Shown: piece by piece, positions 51,868 to 61,928 of the stretch
Layout: each line of letters begins with the position of its first letter
Position numbering within the stretch: position 1 is the stretch's first letter
Origin: JASFHF01 sp050123335
GTDB lineage: Bacteria > Pseudomonadota > Gammaproteobacteria > UBA12402
Assembly (NCBI GenBank): GCA_050123335.1
Contig: JASFHH010000001.1
Span: forward strand, 62,001 to 126,000
DNA: 64,000 nucleotides
Direction: 5' to 3'
Notes under the pieces: model-generated
Told to the model about the DNA's origin: nothing
Databases searched by the model: none
Seen by the model: the letters and a program-made list of their open reading frames with translations, nothing else
Program-made: the position numbers and the translations under genes

Positions 51868-53228
51868 AGTTAAGTGTTATTATTTTGGCTGCTGGCGATG
51901 GTAAACGTATGCGTAGTAATTTACCAAAAGTATTGCATGAAGTAGCCGGTAAGCCATTATTGCAGCACGTAATTGATGTTGCAAAACAACTAAAACCGCA
52001 AAATATTTATGTTGTATATGGTGAAAAAGGCGGTGAACAAGTGATGCAGCAAATAGGTGATATGTCTGTTACTTGGGTTAAGCAAGCGCAGCCTTTAGGT
52101 ACCGGACATGCTGTTTTGCAGGTATTGCCTTTTTTAAAATCAGATCATCGAGTGTTGATTTTGTATGGTGATGTGCCATTAATTGCAGTTACTACTTTGG
52201 AAAAATTAATTAAGACAACTCCAGCAAATAATGTCGGATGGCTAACTATGCAAGTAGATAATCCAATAGGTTTGGGGCGGATTATTCGTGATACTGATGG
52301 TCATCCACAAGCAATTGTTGAGGAAAGAGATGCAGATACCGCGCAGAAAAAAATAAAAGAGATTTTTACAGGCATTTGTTTGATGCCAGTTAAGTATTTG
52401 GAAAAATGGTTAGCAAAATTAAGTAACAAAAATGCGCAAGGCGAATATTATTTAACTGAGATTTTTGCGCATGCCATTGATGACGGAATTAAAATTACTA
52501 CTAATCATCCGGTTGCAGAAAAAGAAATTTTAGGGGTAAATAGTAAAGATCAATTGGCGAAATTGGAACGAATTTGGCAATTAGATAATGCTAATCAATG
52601 TATGTTAAATGGATTAACTTTGCGTGATCCATCACGTTTTGATGTGCGTGGTACTTTAAAATTTGGTCAAGATGTTGTGTGTGATGTGAATGTGATTATC
52701 GAAGGTAATGTGGTAATTGGTAATAATTGTTATATTGGTCCTCATGTTTATTTGCGCGATGTTACGATTGCAGATAATGTTGGGATTTTTGCTAATACAA
52801 TGATTGATAAAGCTACGATTGAAGAAGGGTGTTTAATTGGCCCGTTTTCCAGAGTTCGTCCGGAAACTGTTTTGCATAGCAAAGCAAAAATTGGTAATTT
52901 TGTAGAAATTAAAAAGAGTGATATTGGATCTGGCAGTAAAATAAATCATTTAAGTTATGTTGGCGATACGGTTATGGGTGCGCATGTTAATGTTGGTGCT
53001 GGTACTATTACTTGTAATTATGACGGGGTGCATAAATATAAAACTACGATTGAAGATAATGTGTTTATTGGTTCTAGCACTCAATTAATTGCACCGTTGA
53101 CAGTGGGGCACGATGCAACAATTGGTGCAGGGTCTACGATTACCCAGGATGTGCCAAGCGATTATTTAACTTTAGCGCGAACCAAACAAGTAACGATTGA
53201 AGGGTGGCAGAAGCCGTCTAAAAAATGA
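51864..53228 (+). CDS. glmU: Bifunctional N-acetylglucosamine-1-phosphate uridyltransferase / glucosamine-1-phosphate acetyltransferase
   Basis: 454 residues, normal length. The N-terminal domain has LAAGDGKRMRSNLPKVLHEV, QPLGTGHAVL and the LYGDVPL metal site. The C-terminal half is a left-handed beta helix with hexapeptide repeats, and GNFVEIKKSDIG and TITCNYDGVHKY contain the acetyltransferase residues. It makes UDP-GlcNAc for peptidoglycan and LPS. ATGA overlap with the HD gene and close spacing to glmS suggest one operon. GGAGAG serves the start. Confidence 0.95.
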   Translation: MKLSVIILAAGDGKRMRSNLPKVLHEVAGKPLLQHVIDVAKQLKPQNIYVVYGEKGGEQVMQQIGDMSVTWVKQAQPLGTGHAVLQVLPFLKSDHRVLILYGDVPLIAVTTLEKLIKTTPANNVGWLTMQVDNPIGLGRIIRDTDGHPQAIVEERDADTAQKKIKEIFTGICLMPVKYLEKWLAKLSNKNAQGEYYLTEIFAHAIDDGIKITTNHPVAEKEILGVNSKDQLAKLERIWQLDNANQCMLNGLTLRDPSRFDVRGTLKFGQDVVCDVNVIIEGNVVIGNNCYIGPHVYLRDVTIADNVGIFANTMIDKATIEEGCLIGPFSRVRPETVLHSKAKIGNFVEIKKSDIGSGSKINHLSYVGDTVMGAHVNVGAGTITCNYDGVHKYKTTIEDNVFIGSSTQLIAPLTVGHDATIGAGSTITQDVPSDYLTLARTKQVTIEGWQKPSKK

Positions 53229-53238
53229 GGAAATGAAT

Positions 53239-55068
53239 ATGTGCGGAATTGTTGGTGCAATTGCTCAGCGTGATGTTGGTGAGATTTTATTAGAAGGTTT
53301 AAAACGTTTAGAATATCGTGGTTATGATTCAGCAGGCCTGGCAATTTTTGATCGTCAGCAAATAATTAAAAATTTGCGGGTTAAAGGCAAAGTTGCAAAA
53401 TTAGTTTCTTTGTATACTAATAATATCATTTCAGGTTCTTTGGGTATTGCACACACGCGTTGGGCTACGCATGGAAAGCCAAGTGTGCGCAATGCACATC
53501 CGCATTGTTCTGATAATGTGGTTGCATTAGTTCATAATGGGATCATTGAAAATTATCTTGAAATTAAACAAAATTTAATTGCGCAAAATTACGAATTTTC
53601 CAGTGAAACTGATACGGAAGTGATTGCGCATTTGCTGCATATGCAGCTAAATAAATCTAACAATTTATTAGATGCTGTGCGTAATGCAGTTGCACAATTA
53701 AAAGGTGCTTATGCTTTAGGTATTATCTCAAAAAGAGATCCTGATAGATTAATTGCGGTGCGTTATGGTAGCCCTTTAGTGATCGGAATTGGAATAGGCG
53801 AGAATTTTATTGCTTCAGATACATTGGCATTGTTACCGGTCACACAAAAATTTATCTTTTTGAAAGATGGTGATATCGCTGATATTAGGCGTGATAAAAT
53901 TACCATTTACGATAAAAATGGCAAAGTTGTTAAACGCAAGATTTTTACATCAAATATGACGGCTGATAATGTTCAACTTGGTGAGTATCGACACTATATG
54001 TTGAAAGAAATTTTTGAGCAGCCGGAGGCTTTACAAAAAACTTTATCCGGTTGTATTGGGAATAACAGAATTTTACCCGAAGTTTTTGGCGCGGATGCAG
54101 CAAAGATTTTTGCTAAAACCCGGCAAGTGCAGATTGTGGCTTGCGGCACCAGTTATCATGCAGCATTAGTTGCAAGTTATTGGATAGAAGAACTTGCAGA
54201 TATTCCATGTCGAGTAAAGATTGCCAGCGAATTTCGTTATCGTCATATAGCAGTGACGCCGAATACTTTACTTGTAACAATTTCACAGTCTGGTGAGACA
54301 GCTGATACTTTGGCGGCGTTACATAAAGCTAAAAATATGGGTTATCTTGCAACGCTTGCAATTTGTAATGTTCCTGAAAGTGCTTTAGTTCGTGAATCTG
54401 ATTTGGTGTTTTTAACGCGAGCCGGCAGGGAGATTGGTGTGGCTTCTACCAAGGCATTTACTGCGCAATTGTTGGCATTATTGTTGTTAAGTATAACTTT
54501 AGCTCAGGATAAAATAATACCATCTCGGCTCAAGCATTTGCTTCATTTGCTGCGAACTTTGCCGCAAGCAGTTCGTTGTGCTTTAGAGTTAAATGATAAA
54601 GTGAAGCATTTAGCTGATTTGTTTATTAATAAGCAGCATGCTTTGTTTTTGGGAAGGGGAATTGAATATCCTATTGCTAAAGAGGGCGCACTAAAATTAA
54701 AAGAGATTTCTTATGTGCATGCAGAAAGTTATCCGGCGGGTGAATTAAAACATGGTCCATTAGCATTAGTTGATGATAGTATGCCGGTAATCGCAGTTGC
54801 GCCGACTGATGATTTGTTAGAAAAATTAAAATCTAATCTTGAAGAAGTGCGGGCACGAGGTGGTCAATTAATTGTGTTTACGGATCATGATTCCGGAATT
54901 AAAAATACTAAGGATATTATTAGTTTAAAAATTGAAATGGTTGATACGATAATTGCACCAATTGTATTTACAGTACCGTTGCAATTATTGGCATATCATG
55001 TGGCGGTTATTAAGGGAACTGATGTTGATCACCCGAGAAATCTGGCTAAATCGGTAACAGTGGAGTGA
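53239..55068 (+). CDS. glmS: Glutamine-fructose-6-phosphate aminotransferase (isomerizing)
   Basis: 609 residues. MCGIVGAIAQ at the very start gives the N-terminal Cys nucleophile (glutaminase domain), which fixes the start at ATG 53239; the frame is open to 53197. TRWATHGKPS and HNGIIEN follow. Two SIS domains hold VACGTSYHAAL and TISQSGETADT, then the C-terminal AESYPAGELKHGPLAL. It makes glucosamine 6-phosphate. I see no glmS ribozyme or sRNA site. Confidence 0.95.
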   Translation: MCGIVGAIAQRDVGEILLEGLKRLEYRGYDSAGLAIFDRQQIIKNLRVKGKVAKLVSLYTNNIISGSLGIAHTRWATHGKPSVRNAHPHCSDNVVALVHNGIIENYLEIKQNLIAQNYEFSSETDTEVIAHLLHMQLNKSNNLLDAVRNAVAQLKGAYALGIISKRDPDRLIAVRYGSPLVIGIGIGENFIASDTLALLPVTQKFIFLKDGDIADIRRDKITIYDKNGKVVKRKIFTSNMTADNVQLGEYRHYMLKEIFEQPEALQKTLSGCIGNNRILPEVFGADAAKIFAKTRQVQIVACGTSYHAALVASYWIEELADIPCRVKIASEFRYRHIAVTPNTLLVTISQSGETADTLAALHKAKNMGYLATLAICNVPESALVRESDLVFLTRAGREIGVASTKAFTAQLLALLLLSITLAQDKIIPSRLKHLLHLLRTLPQAVRCALELNDKVKHLADLFINKQHALFLGRGIEYPIAKEGALKLKEISYVHAESYPAGELKHGPLALVDDSMPVIAVAPTDDLLEKLKSNLEEVRARGGQLIVFTDHDSGIKNTKDIISLKIEMVDTIIAPIVFTVPLQLLAYHVAVIKGTDVDHPRNLAKSVTVE

Positions 55069-55109
55069 GTAAATTTTCTGCTATTTTTTAAAGTTAACAG
55101 GAGATTGGT

Positions 55110-56021
55110 ATGTGTTTTTCAAAAGAATCTAAATCCACTAAAACACGCAAGCGAAAATTAAGTAATTTATATCCAAATAATAATCCTAGACCAGAAAATC
55201 TTTTAGTTAAAAAAAGAAAAATAAAAAATAACCCGTTGCTGCCACTCTCACAAGATTTTAAAAATAAAAGTAAAAATGAAAATAAAACTACATTCACAAT
55301 GCGAATACGTGGAAAAGAAAAACCAAAAAATAACAAGGAGTTTATTACATTTTTAAAGGATTTGCGCAAAGAAATTCAAGAAATGCCCTTGTCACAACGC
55401 CAGAAGGACGAATGGAGTTCTCAAGAAAATAAAAATTATGCTATAACAACATTAAATGATATTATTCGATTTATTGATAAGTCATATAGAGAATTATTTC
55501 CAAAAATACTTTGTGTGTTAGTGCTTAATGTGCGATCACATCTTCGTGAAAGTTTTGCAAATAATAATAGCAAAATTTTTAATAACAAGACTTATGTTAG
55601 GTATAAAACTGACTATCCTTGGTGTAAATTTTTGCTAAGAGGATGGGATAATTTGGCTAATGGCAAATACAAAAACCGATTTCTAAGAAAGTCTATAAAG
55701 TCTATAGACTGTAGTGGTGTTAAACTTGATCTTGGTTCTTCATCAAAATTAAAAAGGGTAAAACAAACACTGCTATTTGATTTGAAATCCCCAAAAGAAT
55801 CTGAATTAAAAAATATTAATTCTAACCATAGTAAAAAGAAAGAAGTTCCGCCGCAACATCAAAATAATCCGCCAGATAATTATGATGATTTCAATTTTAA
55901 CCAGCAAAATGTCATTTCTGACATTTTCTTCCCATCAAACATTGATGAAGTATTTCCCAATCCGCAAGATAGTTTAACTTATGATGATATTTATCCCAGC
56001 TATATGAGTGAGTTTTTTTGA
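55110..56021 (+). CDS. Orphan basic/acidic protein with nuclear-localisation-like clusters, candidate effector
   Basis: 303 residues, unrecognised. Residues 8-45 hold two Lys/Arg clusters, STKTRKRKLS and VKKRKIKN, resembling a bipartite nuclear localisation signal. The middle (residues 80-200) is helical and may be globular. The last 70 residues are acidic, Asn/Pro/Asp-rich and unstructured, ending in SEFF. No signal peptide. AGGAGAT precedes ATG 55110. This layout suits a type IV secretion effector acting in a host nucleus, but this is inference. It converges on the GNAT gene. Confidence 0.55.
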   Translation: MCFSKESKSTKTRKRKLSNLYPNNNPRPENLLVKKRKIKNNPLLPLSQDFKNKSKNENKTTFTMRIRGKEKPKNNKEFITFLKDLRKEIQEMPLSQRQKDEWSSQENKNYAITTLNDIIRFIDKSYRELFPKILCVLVLNVRSHLRESFANNNSKIFNNKTYVRYKTDYPWCKFLLRGWDNLANGKYKNRFLRKSIKSIDCSGVKLDLGSSSKLKRVKQTLLFDLKSPKESELKNINSNHSKKKEVPPQHQNNPPDNYDDFNFNQQNVISDIFFPSNIDEVFPNPQDSLTYDDIYPSYMSEFF

Positions 56022-56031
56022 TCCTTCTTTA

Positions 56032-57009
56032 TTATAGATGGTTGATCACTAAAAATAACCACTTTCCTATGCATGATTTTTTTAGCTTACGTTTAGCCAT
56101 TTCACAATATATATTGTACAAAGTCATCAATAGGTTTTGTGGATATCCAGCAAGCATTACAAATAATTGGTTATGCATGAGATGTTGTTCTTTTTTTTCT
56201 GGCATTTTCTCTGGAAATCCAGTTTTCTCGAAGAAAAATTTTACGTTATTGTCTTTTTTCATCAAATTTTTGAATCTGGTAAGCTCTTGCGGGGGAACAA
56301 TAAATGGAAACGGTGTTTTTAATACGTAAAATTCTTTTTCTTCCACATATTTAAAACCAGATGAAATAAAAGAGTTATTAATTATATCTTTAACGAATTT
56401 TTCCAAATCTTTTGGGATAGGATTTTTACTGATTGGGCTTAATCCATGAAACAATTTAGCGGCTTGTCTGTATGAGTTTGGGGTCATTACATCAAAGTAA
56501 ATTGGGGTTTTTTTATGCCAATAGCTGGATAAAATATGTCTGGCTAATTCTTTACCATAGTGACATAACATAGAAGATTTGCCACGATATTTTGGAAGTA
56601 TGAAAAATAAAGAATTCATAAAAGCGATTGTCTCTTTTTTACCTTTAAATTCACCAAAATTAAATGCGATAAAACCGACTATTTTCTTTTGATTATTCTT
56701 GAGCAAGATAATTTTTACTTTTTTTATTTCTTCAGCATTTGATAATAATTCTTTCCGGATTTTTTCTTCAGTCAATTTATTGTTTTCATCTTCGTAAAAA
56801 TAAGATTTTAAAACATTTTGTATGCCCTTGATTATTTCCTGTTTTTTCTTTTTCGGCGCCTTTCTGGCATTATCTATTATTTCTTCATATATTTCTTGCT
56901 TTTTAGAAAAGAGCCAATGCTTTATTGACAAAAAGAAGGTGGCGAATGCGGCGGCAATAGTTACATAAGTTTTTGGATATTTAGTGACAGATCTAATGAA
57001 AAACACGAC
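56032..57009 (-). CDS. GNAT-family acetyltransferase with an N-terminal membrane segment
   Basis: 325 residues. A hydrophobic stretch (YVTIAAAFATFFLSI) near residue 14 suggests membrane attachment. The GNAT core shows FFILPKYRGKSSMLCHYGKEL (acetyl-CoA loop in the Arg-Gly-x form) near 140. C-terminal residues beyond 230 are basic and without a recognised domain. GTG 57009 is the likely start because AAAGGAGG lies 6 bases upstream; the frame is open to 57036. Acceptor unknown. The N-terminal helix may anchor it to the inner membrane or a host membrane. Confidence 0.65.
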   Translation of the reverse strand, partial: VVFFIRSVTKYPKTYVTIAAAFATFFLSIKHWLFSKKQEIYEEIIDNARKAPKKKKQEIIKGIQNVLKSYFYEDENNKLTEEKIRKELLSNAEEIKKVKIILLKNNQKKIVGFIAFNFGEFKGKKETIAFMNSLFFILPKYRGKSSMLCHYGKELARHILSSYWHKKTPIYFDVMTPNSYRQAAKLFHGLSPISKNPIPKDLEKFVKDIINNSFISSGFKYVEEKEFYVLKTPFPFIVPPQELTRFKNLMKKDNNVKFFFEKTGFPEKMPEKKEQHLMHNQLFVMLAGYPQNLLMTLYNIYCEMAKRKLKKSCIGKWLFLVINHL

Positions 57010-57194
57010 ATGCCTCCTTTTAATACACATTAACACAAAAATTTCCGAATTAAACTATATTTAGTGAAAATATAATCACTATTTAGCCGATTTTTTGTTG
57101 AAAATACACATAACTCTACAGTACAATTAAATTGTCTATGCTAAGAACAGGATGGTTATAATTTGGTATTGGTATGACAAGGATGTAAGTTTAT

Positions 57195-57944
57195 ATGAAA
57201 AAGTTCATTATTATCTTAAGTGGCATCTTAATTGGCTTGGTTGCTTGCACAATTAATGTGCAAGCAAGAAATCAGAGCAAACCTATTTCTAAATATTATG
57301 GTATTGGACTTTGCGATAAGCCTGGCTATAAATGTATACGAATTAGCCGCGGGACAACATGGGAAAGAAGGTTCCCTGATCCTCGAGAGCGCGATATTGT
57401 ACAACGACTCAATCGCAGCGATACTTATCTATATAGCGGCCGCAAAATTGTTGTTCCAGAGGATCTACAAAATACAAGTTTAAAAGATATCACTCCTTTT
57501 CCATTGCAAATCAAAAGCCCTAACGAAAAGTTAATGATAGTTGATCAAAATTTGTTAGCTGTGGCTGCGTATGATCCGAATGGGCATTTGGTATTCTGGG
57601 GTCCCATTTCATCAGGTAAAAATTATTGCCCTGATGCAGGTCGTGCTTGCCGAACAACTACAGGCATTTATTTTGTATTCCATAAAAAAGGACCAGAGTG
57701 TCGATCCAATGTATATCCGGTGGGTCGTGGTGGTTCACACATGCCGTTTTGTATGTTTTTTTATAAAGGTTATGCTTTACATGGTTCAAAAGAAGTTTAC
57801 GGGTTTCGTGACAGCCATGGATGTATCCGTATGTTTACTCGAGATGCAAAATGGTTAAATGAAAATTTTGTAGGTGTGGCGCATCGTGATGGTAGTATGG
57901 GTACTAAGATTGTGGTACAAAAATTAAAGGATGAGCCACATTAA
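57195..57944 (+). CDS. enhA: L,D-transpeptidase (YkuD), EnhA-like
   Basis: 249 residues with a signal sequence; LVAC near residue 18 may be a lipobox, otherwise cleavage follows VQA. The YkuD catalytic motif is HGSKEVYGFRDSHGCIRM near 195-212, with Cys as the nucleophile. It should cross-link or remodel peptidoglycan in the periplasm. The paired genes after it resemble EnhB and EnhC of Legionella, where the locus was named for enhanced host-cell entry, and Coxiella has similar genes. -10-like TATAAT is at 57157. The next gene begins within a few bases. Confidence 0.82.
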   Translation: MKKFIIILSGILIGLVACTINVQARNQSKPISKYYGIGLCDKPGYKCIRISRGTTWERRFPDPRERDIVQRLNRSDTYLYSGRKIVVPEDLQNTSLKDITPFPLQIKSPNEKLMIVDQNLLAVAAYDPNGHLVFWGPISSGKNYCPDAGRACRTTTGIYFVFHKKGPECRSNVYPVGRGGSHMPFCMFFYKGYALHGSKEVYGFRDSHGCIRMFTRDAKWLNENFVGVAHRDGSMGTKIVVQKLKDEPH

Positions 57945-57960
57945 TGAGGATAATTTAGCG

Positions 57961-58542
57961 ATGATATGCAAACGTATTATTATTTACTTGGCAATAGTTT
58001 TTAGTTTGTTGACTTTTAGTTTAACTTTAGCAAATAGTCAACGTGCAAAAGCAAAATCACGTTTCCCCGCAGGATGCAGGCCAATAGGATATAAATTTGA
58101 TTTTTATAATGTTATTTTTGACCCCTCGACAATACGGTATTCGCAAACAGTTTACTTCATTAAAAACATATCAAACAGGCCTGTTTATCTGTTGCAATCA
58201 AGCAATGGAAGCGAACCATATATTTTATATAGTAATGGATTGATTTCTCCAAACAAATGGTCAGTGCTATCGGTAAGTGAGGATCAGGTTAAATATATTT
58301 GTACAAATTTTTCCAGAGCTAATCGCGAGCATCGTGTCATCAACTGTCAAAATGTGTTGAGCATTTGTGAGTTTTCACGCTCAAGGTTTGGTACAAATCA
58401 TCGAGGCACATACTGGTTAACCATGAATAAAGCACGTAAAACCGCAGTGAACATTACACGTTTTCATGGGATATTACTTTCTGATCCTAGACAAATAGAA
58501 GCGCAAATAAAAAATGAAATGGGAGATGATTTGGAAGAATGA
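57961..58542 (+). CDS. enhB: EnhB-like secreted protein
   Basis: 193 residues. A signal peptide (KRIIIYLAIVFSLLTFSLTLA) is followed by a domain beginning CRPIGYKFDF, four to five cysteines and VYFIKNISNRPVYLLQ. The layout fits the small EnhB family of unknown biochemistry, and the position between an L,D-transpeptidase and a Sel1 protein supports it. ATG 57961 is preferred, with TGAGGA upstream; the frame is open to 57931, overlapping enhA. It overlaps enhC slightly. Confidence 0.72.
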   Translation: MICKRIIIYLAIVFSLLTFSLTLANSQRAKAKSRFPAGCRPIGYKFDFYNVIFDPSTIRYSQTVYFIKNISNRPVYLLQSSNGSEPYILYSNGLISPNKWSVLSVSEDQVKYICTNFSRANREHRVINCQNVLSICEFSRSRFGTNHRGTYWLTMNKARKTAVNITRFHGILLSDPRQIEAQIKNEMGDDLEE

Positions 58543-58553
58543 AGGTTAAACAT

Positions 58554-60902
58554 ATGAGACGTTTATTAGCATTATTAACTATATTTTTGATATCTTTTAC
58601 AGCATTTGCTGCCGAACGCGATGCTTTTCAGTATTATTATCAGGGGAAATATGATCGTGCATTACCGATGATTTCAGAGCTTGCAAATAAAAATGAACCT
58701 CAAGCATTATATTTATTGGCTAAGATGAACATGTTTGGTTATGGCATGAAAAAAAATGCTGAAGATGGTTTTAAGTATATGCAGCAAGCTGCTCAATTAA
58801 AAAATCTTAATGCGCAAATGTATTTAGGGGCGTATTATTTAAATCATGTAAAAAATATTAAAGAAGCGTTGGTTTGGTTAAAAAAGGCTGCTGACCAGGG
58901 GAATTCTAAAGCACAAATGTTTACCGCTTTGTGTTATTTGAATGGACTGGGTGTTAAAAAAAATCTTGATCTTGCTAAACAATATGTTGTTAAAGCCGCA
59001 AAAAGCGGTATTCCTATGGCGCAATTTTTATTGGGAAAAATTTTTTTAAAAAGCCGGCATGCTGTCGATAGGAGAATGGGTAAAATTTGGATGTTAAAAG
59101 CAGCAAAGAATCATTATGCTGATGCTGTCAAGTTTCTTAATCTTCCATCTTCAGAAAGTTTAAAAGCTGAAAATTCAGATGGTAAACAGCCTGGTAATTC
59201 ATCACAAGATTCCACTAAACCCTGGGATCAAATGATTTATTTGTTAAACAAAGCACAAGTTAACATAGCAAATCCAAAACGGATATTAGCTGAGGGAGAT
59301 GCGCAAACGGAGATGCCTCAACTTGCATCATTATCAAAAAACGCAATTATCCAACCTGATTTTAGTTTAGTAGTACCTAGTAATTTATCTGTTTATGATG
59401 TTCTGATACAAGCAAGTCGCGCAAATTATCACAAACGATCACAAAAATTACATATTGATCTTTATAAGTACGTACTTCCACAACATATGAACAATTATCA
59501 AGAAGCTTTTCAGGAATTATCGCGCTTAGCAATGCATGGGAGTACGCGCGCCATGTTTGATTTAGGATTATTATATCAGGAAGGCAAGGGTGTTGCACCA
59601 GATCAGGAAAAAGCATATAACTGGATGTTGAAGGCGGCTAGATTATATTATCTAAAAGCCGAATATATGGTTGGTATTTATTATCTAAAAGGATGGGTTG
59701 TTGAAAAAGATATTGATATGGCCATGATATGTTTTCGTCGCGCAGCATTGCATGGCGATGCAAATGCACAACTTCTTTTGGGTAATATCTATGAGTATGG
59801 TTTACATGATAGCGATACAATGCAATCTGTAAAACAAGATCTTTCGCGTGCAAGGGCGATGTATAGTCTAGCTGCGCAAAATGGTTTACCAGAAGCTCAG
59901 TATCAATTAGCACAAATGTATTCAAGTGGTCTTTTCAACCCAAGTAATAATCATGTAATTAAAATGAGGAATTTAAAGACGGCTTATAAATTATATTTAA
60001 AAGCAGCCAATGCCGGCATAGAAAAAGCAAATTTATTTTTAGCTTATTTTTATGCTGCCAAAAACGCAACCGAAAAAGAACATCAATCCGCTTACGCAAT
60101 TGCCAGTAAATTTGCCAGTATGCGTGATCCTAGTGCTAAATTATTGTTGGCGGTTTTATATGACAAAGGAGTTGGTACTGCAAAGAGTCACAATGCTGCA
60201 TTAAGAATGTATCGATCATTAGCGAAAAAAAATAATACATTTGCCGCTTATGCATTAGGGACATATTATTATTTGCGTAACAAAAATAATAAAAGAGCGG
60301 AAGAATATTTGACTCGGGCAGCTCAGCAAGGTATCACATATGCGCAGTATAATTTGGCTATTATTGCTAAGAATAAACGCCAGCTTGATAGCGAATTTTT
60401 ATTGTTACTAAATGAGGCAATTGCTGGAGGTCTTAATCAGGCGTCACTGTTATTAGGAGATTATTATATAGCTCAGGCAAATAATGATGCTGAGATGGAG
60501 AAAGCTGTGCGTGTTTATCAAGAGCTTGCTGCAAAGCAAGATCCACGTGTAGAATTAAAGCTTGGTTATATGTATCAGAAAGGTATCTATTTCCATAAAG
60601 ATGCAATGCGTGCTTTGCATTGGTATCAACAATCAGCTAAGCATGGTAACGAAATAGCGCAATATCAGTTAGGTGAAATGTATTTTCTTGGTTGCGGTAT
60701 TCCAAGAAATATCAACTTAGCTTTAAAATACTACAAAGAATCTGCAACGCAACAATTTGCGCCCGCAATGGCAGCTATTGGCTACATTAAAGCAGTAGAA
60801 CAATTCGATTATCCAAATGCAATCAAGTGGTATCAAAAAGCAGCTAGACTTAATGATAAACAAGCAAGTGAGAATTTACGGATCCTGGCTAAATTTTCAT
60901 AG
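58554..60902 (+). CDS. enhC: Sel1-repeat periplasmic protein, EnhC-like
   Basis: 782 residues. A signal peptide (RRLLALLTIFLISFTAFAA) is followed by more than fifteen Sel1-like repeats of about 36 residues, with the pattern A..xLGxxYxxGxGV (examples AMFDLGLLYQEGKGV and AQYQLGEMYFLGCGI). A gap of about 100 non-repeat residues separates two repeat blocks (near residues 215-320). Legionella EnhC is longer. There it binds the lytic transglycosylase Slt and helps intracellular growth. ATG 58554 has GAAGG upstream; ATG 58539 is possible. Confidence 0.8.
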   Translation: MRRLLALLTIFLISFTAFAAERDAFQYYYQGKYDRALPMISELANKNEPQALYLLAKMNMFGYGMKKNAEDGFKYMQQAAQLKNLNAQMYLGAYYLNHVKNIKEALVWLKKAADQGNSKAQMFTALCYLNGLGVKKNLDLAKQYVVKAAKSGIPMAQFLLGKIFLKSRHAVDRRMGKIWMLKAAKNHYADAVKFLNLPSSESLKAENSDGKQPGNSSQDSTKPWDQMIYLLNKAQVNIANPKRILAEGDAQTEMPQLASLSKNAIIQPDFSLVVPSNLSVYDVLIQASRANYHKRSQKLHIDLYKYVLPQHMNNYQEAFQELSRLAMHGSTRAMFDLGLLYQEGKGVAPDQEKAYNWMLKAARLYYLKAEYMVGIYYLKGWVVEKDIDMAMICFRRAALHGDANAQLLLGNIYEYGLHDSDTMQSVKQDLSRARAMYSLAAQNGLPEAQYQLAQMYSSGLFNPSNNHVIKMRNLKTAYKLYLKAANAGIEKANLFLAYFYAAKNATEKEHQSAYAIASKFASMRDPSAKLLLAVLYDKGVGTAKSHNAALRMYRSLAKKNNTFAAYALGTYYYLRNKNNKRAEEYLTRAAQQGITYAQYNLAIIAKNKRQLDSEFLLLLNEAIAGGLNQASLLLGDYYIAQANNDAEMEKAVRVYQELAAKQDPRVELKLGYMYQKGIYFHKDAMRALHWYQQSAKHGNEIAQYQLGEMYFLGCGIPRNINLALKYYKESATQQFAPAMAAIGYIKAVEQFDYPNAIKWYQKAARLNDKQASENLRILAKFS

Positions 60903-60996
60903 ATGTAAGAGCCTATTTGACTAAATATTATGATTGATCAATGACCAAATTGCTGTTAAGGTTATGGCTGAATAAAACATTATGGTGAGGTTTATC

Positions 60997-61758
60997 ATGA
61001 AACTGAGATTTTGTTTAGGCTTGGCTTTGTCAGCGGGATTAATTTTGTGCAGTCAGTCAGTATGGGCAGAATATTATTGGCCGAACGGTTTCTATGTTGC
61101 AGGTGGAGGAGTCTTTGGTTATAGTCTTTTTCATCTTGATGGTACACTTACTGGCTCGAGCACAGCTACGCTTGCTAAAAACAAATTTAAAGATGGTGCT
61201 GCTGGTTTTACATTGAAAGTGGGTTTTATGCCTAAGCCCGTGCCATTTCAGTTTGAAGTTGCTTATAGCCATTTTGGTAATTTTACTTTTAATGTCAATC
61301 CATTGTTTTCGACAACTGGTTCTGTTCCAACATACAACAATATAGCTAGCAAACTCAGGATTGAGACTTTGTTTGCAAATGGTTATTATAATATTCCTTT
61401 TTATCCAAAGTTTTGGCCATATGTAGGAGTAGGTTTTGGTGGAGCCAGAGCTAGAACTTCTTTAACAGCGACTAATGCAGCAGGTAATACTTTAAAAGTA
61501 ATTCATAGTAAAACTAATACCGCTTTTCAGGCTATTGCTGGAGTAAATATTAAAGCAATGGATAATGTATTGATCTATCTTGCTTATCATTTCATGGATC
61601 TTGGTAAGGCACAATGGGGTCCCTGGAGTTCCGGTGCTGATCAGACAACACTTACCTCAAAAACAATTTTTATGCATGAGGGAGAAGTTGGTGTGAAGAT
61701 ATTTTTGGGTGACCAGACTCCATATCAGCCTCCTACGTTGATGCGTGATGAAGATTAG
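60997..61758 (+). CDS. Outer-membrane beta-barrel surface protein
   Basis: 253 residues. A signal peptide ends SQSVWA near residue 24, then alternating hydrophobic strands (FYVAGGGVFGYSLF, FTLKVGFM, VPFQFEVAYSHFG). It has the eight-stranded opacity/Msp4-like pattern, with FWPYVGVGFGGARA and a penultimate MHEGEVGVKIFLG. It probably sits in the outer membrane and may be an adhesin or immunodominant antigen. ATG 60997 is chosen with GAGG 6 bases upstream. It is separated from enhC by 94 bases. Confidence 0.75.
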   Translation: MKLRFCLGLALSAGLILCSQSVWAEYYWPNGFYVAGGGVFGYSLFHLDGTLTGSSTATLAKNKFKDGAAGFTLKVGFMPKPVPFQFEVAYSHFGNFTFNVNPLFSTTGSVPTYNNIASKLRIETLFANGYYNIPFYPKFWPYVGVGFGGARARTSLTATNAAGNTLKVIHSKTNTAFQAIAGVNIKAMDNVLIYLAYHFMDLGKAQWGPWSSGADQTTLTSKTIFMHEGEVGVKIFLGDQTPYQPPTLMRDED

Positions 61759-61928
61759 AATATTCTATTTTATTTCTTTATTTGCTAAACAATTCCACAT
61801 AATATACAATCTCGCTTCATCTATGAATATTAGCATGGAAGGTTAATACCAAGCTACGGTAATAATTAAAATAATAATGGATCTTTTTAATAGATACCTT
61901 GATATCAATGATGTAGAGAGGTGCTATT

